Under the pieces are notes generated by a model. The model searched no databases, was not told the origin of the DNA, and was given only the letters and a program-made list of their open reading frames with translations. DNA of 64,000 bases from Photorhabdus australis DSM 17609 (GTDB taxonomy: Bacteria; Pseudomonadota; Gammaproteobacteria; Enterobacterales; Enterobacteriaceae). Location of the stretch: contig NZ_JONO01000023.1 of the NCBI RefSeq assembly GCF_000711895.1, forward strand, positions 25,556-89,555, written 5' to 3'. Position numbers and translations under genes: made by a program. Positions 9,406-16,927 of the stretch are shown one piece after another. How positions within the stretch are numbered: position 1 is the first letter of the stretch; every line of letters starts with the position of its first letter.

Positions 9406-10457
9406 TGGAGCTCAATCAATTACTCAAAATGTTAAAACAGACACCCGCTATGCTGTCCAAACAGGCAATAGCTAACCGTGTTTCAATCAATACAACTTGC
9501 CATGTGAATTCATTGGATAGCTTATATACCTATCCCGGAGATGACACGGCAGCAGTGTTGCTAAATGGTCAATATATATTGCACGCCTGTGAAGGCATGT
9601 TACCCAATTTTGTGGCTAATCATCCTTATTTTGCAGGATGGTCAGCGGTCATGGCGAATATAAGTGATATTGCTGCAATGGGTGGTCGGGCATTATCAGT
9701 AGTGAATAGTTTGTGGCATACCAGTAACGAACATGCCCTGTTGTTAATGCAAGGTATGCAGGATGCTTGTCGTGCTTATGGTGTGCTATTGGTTGGCGGG
9801 CATACCAATCTTGGAGTTGTTTATCAGCCCACTTTATCCGTTGCGATTCAAGGCATAGCGCAAAAACTGCTCTCAGTGTTGCATGTCAAACCACAACAAA
9901 AAATTCTGATTGCTTTAAATTTGCAAGGGCAATTCCACCCCGAGACCACTTATTGGAAATGCTTTGAGCATGTGCCTGACCACATTTTACAGTCACAAAT
10001 TGCCTTGTTGCCGCAATTGGCAGAGGCAAATCTGGTTCATGCCGCCCGTGATATTAGCAATGCTGGCATCTTAGGCAGTTTATTGATGCTGCTCGAAGCC
10101 ACGGCATCAGGGGCACATATTAACCTAGATGCCATGCCTAAACCTGATGATGTGGACTGGTTTAAATGGCTACAAATCTTCCCCAGTTTTGGTTTTCTAC
10201 TGACCGCCGATGCAAATGAATGTGAAGAAATTATCGAGCTGTTTCATCGTCAAGGCATTACCAGCGCGGTGATTGGTGAAACCAATGTCAATGGTGTAGT
10301 TACCGTACAGCAACAGCAGCAATACGACATATTTTGGGATTTTAACCACCAGGTGTTTACCGGTTTTTGTTATGCCGATGCTTTAAAAAAGTTACCGGCT
10401 CAATCCGTACAGATTAAACCTCAAAGTCAGCAGGAGTCTATGTTATGCCCAGTGTGA
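9402..10457 (+). CDS. nitF: AIR synthase-like protein NitF (Sll0787 family)
   Basis: A 351-residue member of the PurM/SelD/HypE-type ATP-binding family. The signature segments are YPGDDTAAVLLNGQYILHACEGM (about residues 44-66), VMANISDIAAMGGRALSVVNSLW (about 84-106) and VGGHTNLGV (about 131). These enzymes activate carbonyl or carboxamide oxygens with ATP; the Nit1C substrate is unknown. The start overlaps the nitE stop and the 3' end overlaps nitG by 13 bp, in keeping with one tightly coupled operon. Confidence 0.86.
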   Translation: MMELNQLLKMLKQTPAMLSKQAIANRVSINTTCHVNSLDSLYTYPGDDTAAVLLNGQYILHACEGMLPNFVANHPYFAGWSAVMANISDIAAMGGRALSVVNSLWHTSNEHALLLMQGMQDACRAYGVLLVGGHTNLGVVYQPTLSVAIQGIAQKLLSVLHVKPQQKILIALNLQGQFHPETTYWKCFEHVPDHILQSQIALLPQLAEANLVHAARDISNAGILGSLLMLLEATASGAHINLDAMPKPDDVDWFKWLQIFPSFGFLLTADANECEEIIELFHRQGITSAVIGETNVNGVVTVQQQQQYDIFWDFNHQVFTGFCYADALKKLPAQSVQIKPQSQQESMLCPV

Positions 10458-10735
10458 ATTTTACTGTGAAATGGCCTGATGGGAAGTTGACTCAATATTA
10501 CTCACCCTCAACGGTGATTTATGAATATCTATCTATTGGACAACCTTATCCAAGTGCGCAGTTCTTGCATCAAGTTGAAAATGGTCTGCATGCCGCATCG
10601 AAAAGGGTACGGGCACGTTATGGCTTTTTCTGTAGTTCGGCCATGGACAATCTGGCGCTGATCAAACGCCAGGCCAAACTCTTCGGGCTAAATCCAGAAG
10701 ATCAAATTGAAGTGATTGAAATGACGAATCAATGA
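10445..10735 (+). CDS. nitG: Small Nit1C protein NitG (MSMEG_0570 family)
   Basis: A 96-residue protein beginning MPSVNFTVKWPDG, characteristic of the MSMEG_0570 nitrogen-starvation-response family. It has a short beta-rich N-terminus, then a helical part (SKRVRARYGFFCSSAMDNLALIKRQA) and an acidic C-terminus. No catalytic motif is visible; a partner or carrier role is possible but not shown. It lies inside the nit operon, overlapping nitF and 12 bp before nitH. Confidence 0.85.
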   Translation: MPSVNFTVKWPDGKLTQYYSPSTVIYEYLSIGQPYPSAQFLHQVENGLHAASKRVRARYGFFCSSAMDNLALIKRQAKLFGLNPEDQIEVIEMTNQ

Positions 10736-10747
10736 GAGGGATATTCC

Positions 10748-12085
10748 ATGTTAAGTATCCAAAATCAAATGTTACAGCCCAATTATGATGTGGTGATTGT
10801 TGGTGGTGGTCAGGCTGGTTTATGTATCAGTCATTATTTACAAACAGCAGGCATTGACCATGTGATATTGGAAAAAGAATCCAAGTTAACTCATAGCTGG
10901 CGTCGTAAACGTTGGGATAATTTTACCTTAGTAACACCGAACTGGCAGTGTTTATTGCCTGAACATCCTTATCAAGGGAACGACCCCGACGGTTTTATGA
11001 CAAAGCCTGAGATTGTGGCCTATCTTGACGAATTTATTGAAAAAACCCATCCTCCTGCCATTTTAAATATTCAGGTAGAACACGTGGAAAAAGTGGCCGC
11101 ACATCAGTTTGTCATTAAAACCAATCACGGAACAACCACAGCCAAACAGCTTGTCGTTGCAGCAGGTGGGTATCACACCCCGATTTATCCAAAACTCAGT
11201 GATGCCTTGCCAGAGCATGTGAAAGTGATGCATTCGGAAGAATATTTAAATGTAGATCAACTGCCTAAAGGTGCGGTGTTGGTGGTCGGGTCAGGGCAAT
11301 CCGGTGCACAAATTGCCGAAGATTTACATCTGGCAGGCAAAAAAGTCTATTTATCGACAGGCAATGCCCCACGTTGTGCTCGCTTTTATCGCGGCAAAGA
11401 TGTAGTGAAATGGCTGTTTGATATGGGTTATTACGAAACGACTGTCAAAAATCATCGTTACAGTGAAGAAGTACGTAACAGTACCAACCACTATGTTACA
11501 GGGAGAGACGGTGGGCGTGATATTGACCTGCGTAAATTTGCCTTAGAAGGAATGCAATTGTTCGGACATTTTGATGACTTTAAAGAGGGTCAATTCTGGT
11601 TTAAACCTAATTTATCAGAAAACCTAGACAGTGCTGATGACACTTATAATCGCATTAATGCCTCGATTGATGAGTATTTAGAGAAAAACAATATTGCAAC
11701 CGATGAACCTGCATCGATGTATCAACCTGTTTGGCGGCCTGAACAGGAAATCACCCACATTGATTTAGCAAAAGAAAATATTACTTCTGTGATTTGGTGT
11801 ATTGGTTTTAGACCAGATTATTCATGGCTTGATTTAGATATTTTTCAAGCCAATGGTTATCCAAAACATGACCGTGGTATTACTGTCGATCCGGATGTCA
11901 CGTTTATTGGTTTGCCGTGGTTATATACATGGGGCTCCGGGCGTTTTATGGGGATTGATCAGGATGCCGCCTATGTGGTGCAGCATATTGAGCAACAAAT
12001 AAGTCAGCAAAATATAGATATGTTATATACTTTAATTAAAGGTGCTAAATCTGAAATCAAAGATAAAAGAATATCTCAAATGTGA
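10748..12085 (+). CDS. nitH: Flavin-dependent monooxygenase-like protein NitH (MSMEG_0569 family)
   Basis: A 445-residue FAD/NAD(P)H oxidoreductase. The FAD-binding Rossmann motif is DVVIVGGGQAGLCISHYL (residues 14-31), and the NADPH-binding motif is VLVVGSGQSGAQIAEDL (about residues 178-194). The ends of the fold read IWCIGFRPDYSWL and TWGSGRFMGIDQDAAYV. It resembles flavin monooxygenases. It is the last gene of the cluster and could oxidise a nitrogen-containing intermediate. A large hairpin lies 38 bp past its stop. Confidence 0.88.
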   Translation: MLSIQNQMLQPNYDVVIVGGGQAGLCISHYLQTAGIDHVILEKESKLTHSWRRKRWDNFTLVTPNWQCLLPEHPYQGNDPDGFMTKPEIVAYLDEFIEKTHPPAILNIQVEHVEKVAAHQFVIKTNHGTTTAKQLVVAAGGYHTPIYPKLSDALPEHVKVMHSEEYLNVDQLPKGAVLVVGSGQSGAQIAEDLHLAGKKVYLSTGNAPRCARFYRGKDVVKWLFDMGYYETTVKNHRYSEEVRNSTNHYVTGRDGGRDIDLRKFALEGMQLFGHFDDFKEGQFWFKPNLSENLDSADDTYNRINASIDEYLEKNNIATDEPASMYQPVWRPEQEITHIDLAKENITSVIWCIGFRPDYSWLDLDIFQANGYPKHDRGITVDPDVTFIGLPWLYTWGSGRFMGIDQDAAYVVQHIEQQISQQNIDMLYTLIKGAKSEIKDKRISQM

Positions 12086-12123
12086 AATTCCTCACTTCAC
12101 CTGACAGAAGATTTTTAAACTCT

Positions 12124-12172
12124 CCAGGTGATATAGAACGGTCAGATCACTGGCTGTTCTATATCACCCTGG
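12124..12172. terminator. Long hairpin after nitH
   Basis: CCAGGTGATATAGAAC pairs with GTTCTATATCACCCTGG across a 16-nt loop, with one bulged base. There is no T-run after it, so it may stabilise the mRNA 3' end, terminate weakly, or be a relic of a small inverted-repeat element. Confidence 0.45.
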
Positions 12173-12566
12173 ACCCTATCAAGAGCCTGTCTCGCCCTGA
12201 GGCTGAAAAATCCGGCACGAAAGAAAAACATGATGGTGCGAATACATTAATTAAAGGACAAGGCATAACGACGGGTTATTGGCATCTCTCTATTGTTTAA
12301 CGCTGAGAATATCGCTCATTTCAACAATTAATAATATGACATCATTATTATAAGAATAATAACTTCAAAAAAAATATCATAAGTATTTTATATTTACCTC
12401 CTGATATTTATCCGAAAATTAACCGATATAAAAAATCATATCTAATTCATCACCAACGTATTAATATATAATAATAGAAAGCCTTGCAGTAATTATTAAA
12501 TTCATACTAAATAATACATCTCTTCAATAAATAAAGTACTTTGGCCTTTAACTAAGGATAAAAAAC
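12173..12566. other. AT-rich intergenic region
   Basis: No convincing reading frame on either strand. It holds the 5' region of the methyltransferase gene, whose ribosome binding site is AAGGA about 10 nt before the ATG. No clear promoter or operator could be assigned. Confidence 0.5.
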
Positions 12567-13304
12567 ATGAAAGACGACGCTTTATATGACCCTATTGCAC
12601 ATCTTTACGAGAGCTTTTCAGATACTGCTGCCCATGTCAAAGTAGAAATCAGAACTATCTTCGATCTGGCAGGAGATATACACGGGAAATCAGTGTTAGA
12701 TTTAGCCTGTGGCTATGGTCTCTTTAGTCGAGAATACAAGAATCGTGGCGCGTCAAAAGTCATCGGAGTCGATATATCAGAGAACATGATAGCCATTGCG
12801 AAAAGCAAATCACAACAATACGGTGACGATATCGAATTTCACGTAAGAAATGTCTGCAAAATGGAATCATTTGGCAAATTTGATATAGTCAATGCAGCCT
12901 GGTTATTCTGCCATGCAGAATCTATTGAAGACCTTGAAACTATGTTCCGTGTCATTGCCGCTCATCTCAAGCCTTCTGGTAAATTAATTGCATATACCGT
13001 TGAACCTGATTGTCAATTAGAAAAAGTTAATTATGAGAATTATGGTATAAAAATTCTGAGTAAAGAGCCCGTGAAAGACACAATTTTCGTGAGAGCTGAA
13101 TTTCTTACCACACCACCCAGCCCTTTCACTATGTATCATTGGAGTCGTGAACAACATCAAACAGCGATTCAAAAGGCGGGGTTCAAACAATTTAGATGGC
13201 AAAAACCCATGCTGTTAGAAAGCGATATTGCGGAATATCCCCCAGGTTTTTGGGATGATTATCAACGAAATTGCCTTGATACAGCTCTTATTTGTCAATT
13301 TTAA
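12567..13304 (+). CDS. Class I SAM-dependent methyltransferase
   Basis: A 245-residue protein with the Rossmann-like methyltransferase fold: motif I SVLDLACGYGLFSREY (about residues 44-59), motif II acidic residue in KVIGVDISENMIAIAKSK, and post-motif segments FDIVNAAWLFCHA and RVIAAHLKPSGKLIAYT. The substrate cannot be read from sequence; relatives methylate small molecules. It is monocistronic, with a strong terminator 37 bp downstream and AT-rich accessory DNA on both sides. This suggests a laterally acquired gene, possibly linked to secondary metabolism. Confidence 0.85.
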   Translation: MKDDALYDPIAHLYESFSDTAAHVKVEIRTIFDLAGDIHGKSVLDLACGYGLFSREYKNRGASKVIGVDISENMIAIAKSKSQQYGDDIEFHVRNVCKMESFGKFDIVNAAWLFCHAESIEDLETMFRVIAAHLKPSGKLIAYTVEPDCQLEKVNYENYGIKILSKEPVKDTIFVRAEFLTTPPSPFTMYHWSREQHQTAIQKAGFKQFRWQKPMLLESDIAEYPPGFWDDYQRNCLDTALICQF

Positions 13305-13340
13305 CCAGATAATGCCCTGATCCGCAGTCTTTCCTACACA

Positions 13341-13372
13341 AATCCCCCGATTGAAAATCGAGGGATTTTTTT
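13341..13372 (+). terminator. Rho-independent terminator of the methyltransferase gene
   Basis: The stem AATCCCCCGATT / AATCGAGGGATT with a short GAA loop is followed by a run of seven T residues. A textbook intrinsic terminator. Confidence 0.85.
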
Positions 13373-13941
13373 GAATTTCCCTCGTCCCGCCAGACAACGC
13401 TTCCAGACCTCCAACCTGACCATTTAAAAGCGTGAATATAAAGAGATTAAAACTTTCATATAAACAGGCTAATTTAATTCAAAAAATGAAATTTTCAAAC
13501 AAATAGTAAATTATGTTTAATATAAATTTATTAAACATTAAAAAAGAATTGAAAATAAATCAGCTCTTTCCGAAAAAAGGATAAATAAGTAGATGAATGG
13601 CTTTAATACCGGGGTTCCTTTCTAAAACACAGGGGCTTTTATTTACTTGTTCGAGTTAATCGTTTTATTTGTCGGAAAGGGTTGGGAAAACAGAATTTAA
13701 AGCATTTTATCTAATCATTTTCATACTTATAAATTCATTCTCACCTCATCAGGTTAAATCAGATTTAGATGTGAGGCTTTGCTCTGTTACTCAGTTTTAA
13801 GCATGATAAAAGCCTAAGCCTGTAAAGGGTTTAAGTTATTATATAATCAATGTGGATTTTTTTTACACAATGATGTTATACTCAAATTGGAAACTCCATC
13901 CGTTAAATACCGATGTGACAATTTTTGATTTTAAGAATATT
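13373..13941. other. AT-rich non-coding region upstream of the toxin locus
   Basis: About 570 bp without a supported gene on either strand. It must contain the promoter of the toxin-immunity locus. Several TATAAT-like hexamers occur, but none has a convincing -35 partner. Confidence 0.4.
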
Positions 13942-13964
13942 AAAGGAAGTTTCGCGATGACATA
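13942..13964 (+). pseudogene. Orphaned original start of the toxin gene (ribosome binding site plus first codons)
   Basis: AAAGGAAG lies 7 nt before ATG 13957, followed by ACA TA, at which point an ERIC begins. Rejoining this with the sequence after the ERIC across one TA gives M-T-Y-K-R-Y-R-P-S-W-E-G-Y in the frame of the downstream toxin. In the present sequence this ATG runs into the ERIC and stops at a TAG, so it no longer serves the toxin. Confidence 0.7.
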
Positions 13965-14091
13965 TATACCCAATAGATTTCAAGATGCATCGCGACGGCA
14001 AGGGAGCGAATCCCCGGGAGCATAGATAACTATGTGACCGGGGTGAGTGAGTGCAGCCAACAAAGAGGCAACTTGAAAGATAACAGGTATA
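13965..14091. repeat. ERIC element (127 bp) inserted in the toxin gene
   Basis: TATACCCAATAGATTTC left end, AACAGGTATA right end, exactly 127 bp including both TATA ends. The net 125-bp insertion shifts the frame of the interrupted gene. The ERIC itself stays open in the toxin frame only from a GTG at 14034. Confidence 0.93.
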
Positions 14092-14120
14092 AAAGATATA
14101 GGCCCTCTTGGGAAGGTTAT

Positions 14121-14951
14121 ATGGGAGATTTTCTAACAGGTAATGTTGGAATTAATCAATTCAGGAATCAATATCAGTCCTTTAATGCGATTGATCTTGA
14201 GAAACAGTTAAATGAGAATACAACGTATATTGCACTGCTATCCTTAGAAGAAGCGAAAAATGTTTTAGAGGATATTGATTCTCCAAAACCCAAAAGCCCA
14301 TTTATGAAGAAAGTGTTTTCGGTTGCCGATCCCATATCACCCTATGCAAGTAATATACGCGATGCTTTTGACTTTACAAATGTAGTAAGAGAATTTAAAA
14401 GATTAGGAATTAAAGCCACAGAGTATGTTGGTAAACATGGGCAAAAATATATTAAAATTTCAGGTCATGCGGGGCTTAGAAAAATCATCACGGCTTCAAG
14501 ATACAGCGCTTCTAATATGAAGATAATATCTATGGGGATAGGGCAACAAGGGATAAACAGTGGCATAGTTAAAGGAGTTAAATTCAGTATATTATTTGCC
14601 GCAGCTTATCGAACGGTTGAATATATCTTTAAGGATGAATATACACTGGCTGATTTCTTAGACAATATTTCAATAGATCTGGCTAAAGCGGCAGTAGCAG
14701 CTTTTGCTTCTTGGGTTACAGGTGCTTTTCTTTCATTTTTATTTGTGACAGGTGGTAGTGTAATTGTTGTGGCCGGAGCAATGCTTATTGCAGGTGTTTT
14801 AACGACATATATACTTGATACTGTAGATAAAAAATTCAAAATTAGTGAAACTGTGGTTAATTTGATCAAAAAAGAAATGGAGAGAAAACCAAGAACGCCA
14901 GAAGCTAATTTCAATCAATTTCTTTATAACTGGGTAAATTATGGTAAATAA
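14121..14951 (+). CDS. Putative membrane-inserting toxin/effector, 5' end displaced by an ERIC
   Basis: Starting at ATG 14121 (GGAAGG 5 nt upstream) the product has 276 residues. The frame extends back into the ERIC to GTG 14034 (305 residues), and the ancestral start was probably ATG 13957. The N-terminal half is polar. A middle segment (NIRDAFDFTNVVREFKRLGIKATEYV... GQKYIKISGHAGLRKII) precedes a hydrophobic helix (VKFSILFAAAYRTVEYIF) and a glycine-rich membrane hairpin (codons at about 14677-14820, including VTGAFLSFLFVTGGSVIVV). The charged tail ends in NWVNYGK. I recall similar C-terminal regions in uncharacterised gammaproteobacterial membrane proteins. The function is inferred: a long membrane hairpin followed immediately by immunity-like membrane genes, the first overlapping by 11 nt, resembles a pore-forming bacteriocin or secreted effector. 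Confidence 0.65.
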   Translation: MGDFLTGNVGINQFRNQYQSFNAIDLEKQLNENTTYIALLSLEEAKNVLEDIDSPKPKSPFMKKVFSVADPISPYASNIRDAFDFTNVVREFKRLGIKATEYVGKHGQKYIKISGHAGLRKIITASRYSASNMKIISMGIGQQGINSGIVKGVKFSILFAAAYRTVEYIFKDEYTLADFLDNISIDLAKAAVAAFASWVTGAFLSFLFVTGGSVIVVAGAMLIAGVLTTYILDTVDKKFKISETVVNLIKKEMERKPRTPEANFNQFLYNWVNYGK

Positions 14952-15342
14952 AAAAAAGATTATGCATATCATCGGCGCTTTTACTATTTTTATTTTAGCG
15001 CTATCAGGTTTCTTTTTGACTGGGGAAAATTTAATTTCCTTAGTTAAAATGGAAGATAAAATAACATTCTCAGGGCCTGTTTTTATAATATTTTTTTCTT
15101 TTCCTTTTCTTTCATACCTTATAGTTTCTGTTATTTTCCTTAATATAACAAATCGCTATCCAAAACATTACGATAGTTTCATTAACTGTTTTTTAGTGAT
15201 ATCTATTGTTTCATTTATTTTAAGTTTCCCCCTATCTTTTTATGTGGATTATAAATTAAAAAGTGAGAATTATTTAATATGTAAAAAAATATCCTGGAGG
15301 TCGCCTAATACCTATGTAAAAAACATTAAGCTATGTGATTAA
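14941..15342 (+). CDS. Immunity-like three-helix membrane protein, copy 1 (DUF1240-like)
   Basis: A 133-residue protein with three predicted membrane segments (about residues 8-27, 44-68 and 83-103), the conserved TGENLISLVKMEDKITFSG loop after the first, and a cysteine-containing tail, YLICKKISWRSPNTYV. The tail matches my memory of DUF1240, an uncharacterised membrane family; that assignment is tentative. Its ATG overlaps the last 11 nt of the toxin gene, so translation is probably coupled. The geometry and small polytopic form are like immunity proteins of pore-forming colicins. Two paralogues follow in tandem at spacings of 439 and 438 bp. Confidence 0.7.
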   Translation: MVNKKKIMHIIGAFTIFILALSGFFLTGENLISLVKMEDKITFSGPVFIIFFSFPFLSYLIVSVIFLNITNRYPKHYDSFINCFLVISIVSFILSFPLSFYVDYKLKSENYLICKKISWRSPNTYVKNIKLCD

Positions 15343-15379
15343 CATTATTGTGTTTAATTTCTTCCTAGCTGTGGTGATT

Positions 15380-15757
15380 ATGAAAAACAAGAAAAATATC
15401 TTACCAATAATCTGTGCTCTTGCTATTTTTATTTTATCGTCATGCACTTTCTTTTTGACAGGAGAGAATTTAATTTCTTTAATTAAAATGGAAGATAAAA
15501 TAACATTCTCAGGTCATATTTTTATAATATTTTTCTCTTTTCCTTTGATTTCATATCATATGATTTTAGTTATTATTGTTTATATAACTGGTAGTTATCC
15601 TAAACATCATGATACCTATGTTAAATACTCAGCCGTAATAGCTTTTTCTTCATTTATTTTAAGTTTTCCTCTATCTTTTTATGTGGATTATAAATTAAAA
15701 AGTGAGAATTATTTGGTATGTAAAAGAATATCCTGGGCGTCACCTAATACCTTGTAA
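15380..15757 (+). CDS. Immunity-like membrane protein, copy 2 (3' truncated)
   Basis: A 125-residue paralogue of the flanking copies, with the same three membrane segments and LTGENLISLIKMEDKITFSG motif. The start at MKNKKN aligns with the starts of copies 1 and 3; a longer frame from 15335 only reads back into the tail of copy 1. Relative to its sisters it lacks one base in the codon after ACC (ACCTTGTAA against ACCTATGTAA). This creates an early stop and removes the C-terminal YVKNIKLCD. It also diverges in the second membrane segment (ISYHMILVIIVYITG), which may mean altered specificity or decay. Confidence 0.65.
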   Translation: MKNKKNILPIICALAIFILSSCTFFLTGENLISLIKMEDKITFSGHIFIIFFSFPLISYHMILVIIVYITGSYPKHHDTYVKYSAVIAFSSFILSFPLSFYVDYKLKSENYLVCKRISWASPNTL

Positions 15758-15817
15758 AAAATATTAAGCTATGTGATTAACATTATTGTGTTTAATTTCT
15801 TCATAACTGAGTGAATT

Positions 15818-16219
15818 ATGGTAAATAAAAAAAAGATTTTGCATATTATAGGAGCTTTTTCCTTTATTATTCTAACGTTATTTACTTTTTTTTCTAGCGG
15901 AGAAAATTTAATTTCCTTAATTAAAATGGAAGATAAAATAATATTCTCAGGCCCTGTTTTTATGCTATTTTTTGCTTTCCCTTTCCTTTCATACTTTATA
16001 GTTTCTGTTATTTTCCTTAATATAAAAAATCGCTGGCCAAAACATCACGATAGTTTTATTAACTGTTTTGGGGTGATAGCCATTGTTTCATTCTTTTTAA
16101 GTTTCCCCCTATCTTTTTATGTGGATTATAAATTAAAAAGTGAGAATTATTTAATATGTGAAAAAATATCCTGGAGGTCGCCTAATACCTATGTGAAAAA
16201 CATTAAGCTATGTGATTAA
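15818..16219 (+). CDS. Immunity-like three-helix membrane protein, copy 3
   Basis: A 133-residue paralogue very close to copy 1: same start MVNKKKI, same loop ENLISLIKMEDKI, same tail RSPNTYVKNIKLCD. Differences concentrate in the first membrane segment (FSFIILTLFTFFSSG against FTIFILALSGFFLTG). The 24 nt before its start closely resemble the 3' end of the toxin gene, including an out-of-context GK-stop codon run, so the duplicated unit carried the toxin tail with it. Confidence 0.7.
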   Translation: MVNKKKILHIIGAFSFIILTLFTFFSSGENLISLIKMEDKIIFSGPVFMLFFAFPFLSYFIVSVIFLNIKNRWPKHHDSFINCFGVIAIVSFFLSFPLSFYVDYKLKSENYLICEKISWRSPNTYVKNIKLCD

Positions 16220-16232
16220 TATTATTGTGTTT

Positions 16233-16290
16233 AATTTCTTAATAACTTGGTTTATGGTAAATAGAAAAGAGCTTGTACATACCCGATTAA
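16233..16290 (+). pseudogene. Remnant of a fourth repeat unit (toxin tail plus immunity start)
   Basis: AATTTCTTAATAAC and the following bases match the toxin 3' end. ATGGTAAATAG at 16254 matches the immunity start codon region, but the fourth codon is a stop. Similarity to the immunity gene fades after about 30 bp. Spacing from copy 3 (436 bp) fits the same tandem period. Confidence 0.6.
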
Positions 16291-16642
16291 ACTCACTTTA
16301 CACTGTTTTAATCGGTCGCATTTAATCTGACATCCATTCAGCTCAGCTAAACGTGGTTTCGTATACGCTTTAATAACTCTGCATACCCGGACTTACTTGC
16401 CCAAATCTTGATGATTTTTGCTCTACTTGGTATATCTTGTTCCCCCTCACAAAATGACGTCATTTTGTCACACATATTGACTTTTGTTAAAACAGTGTTA
16501 GATTAATCAATGAAGGAAACTTAGCATTTCACCAAATAATATGTTCCGCTAGCTCCAAATAAATAGTGTAAGAGAGTAGTGGATATCTATAATGAACTAA
16601 TAATTAAGAACTAACAACCGCAATGCAGTAGGAGTAAAGCTT
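16291..16642. promoter_or_regulatory. Promoter region of the toxin-antitoxin pair with a 20-bp palindrome
   Basis: A perfect palindrome ACAAAATGACGTCATTTTGT lies at 16450-16469, directly before a TTGACT (-35-like, 16478-16483) and TAGATT (-10-like, 16500-16505) pair with 16-bp spacing. TacA-type antitoxins autoregulate by binding palindromes at such positions. The rest of the stretch shows no supported gene. Confidence 0.5.
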
Positions 16643-16927
16643 ATGGCCACATTAGCAAATGAAAGAATCACTACAAGGGTGAGTTCAGAGACTAAAGAGT
16701 TACTCGAAAGAGCGTTATCATTATCAGGGTATGCAAGCTTGAATAGCTTTATTGCAAATGCTGCTGTAGCAGAGGCAAAAAGACTTATTGAACAAAATAT
16801 GCGTATTCGATTGTGTCAAGAAGATGCATTGGCGTTTGTTCATGCATTGGAAAAACCAATCAAGGTAAATGAACGTTTCCTTCGTGCTGCTCGTAGACAT
16901 AAAGAAACAATAACAAATGAAGATTGA
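16643..16927 (+). CDS. DUF1778-family antitoxin (TacA/AtaR-like)
   Basis: A 94-residue ribbon-helix-helix protein: N-terminal ERITTRVSSETKELLERALSL (DNA-binding strand and first helix) and GYASLNSFIANAAVAEAKRLI, the hallmark of DUF1778 antitoxins. A C-terminal neutralising tail ends in LEKPIKVNERFLRAARRH. It should bind and block the GNAT toxin encoded next and repress the shared promoter. The two genes overlap by 11 nt, the usual arrangement of these modules. Confidence 0.9.
   Translation: MATLANERITTRVSSETKELLERALSLSGYASLNSFIANAAVAEAKRLIEQNMRIRLCQEDALAFVHALEKPIKVNERFLRAARRHKETITNED

Noticed and set aside
12082..12300. Frame of 72 codons after nitH
   Set aside because: It runs through the large hairpin, has no ribosome binding site, and shows no protein-like composition.
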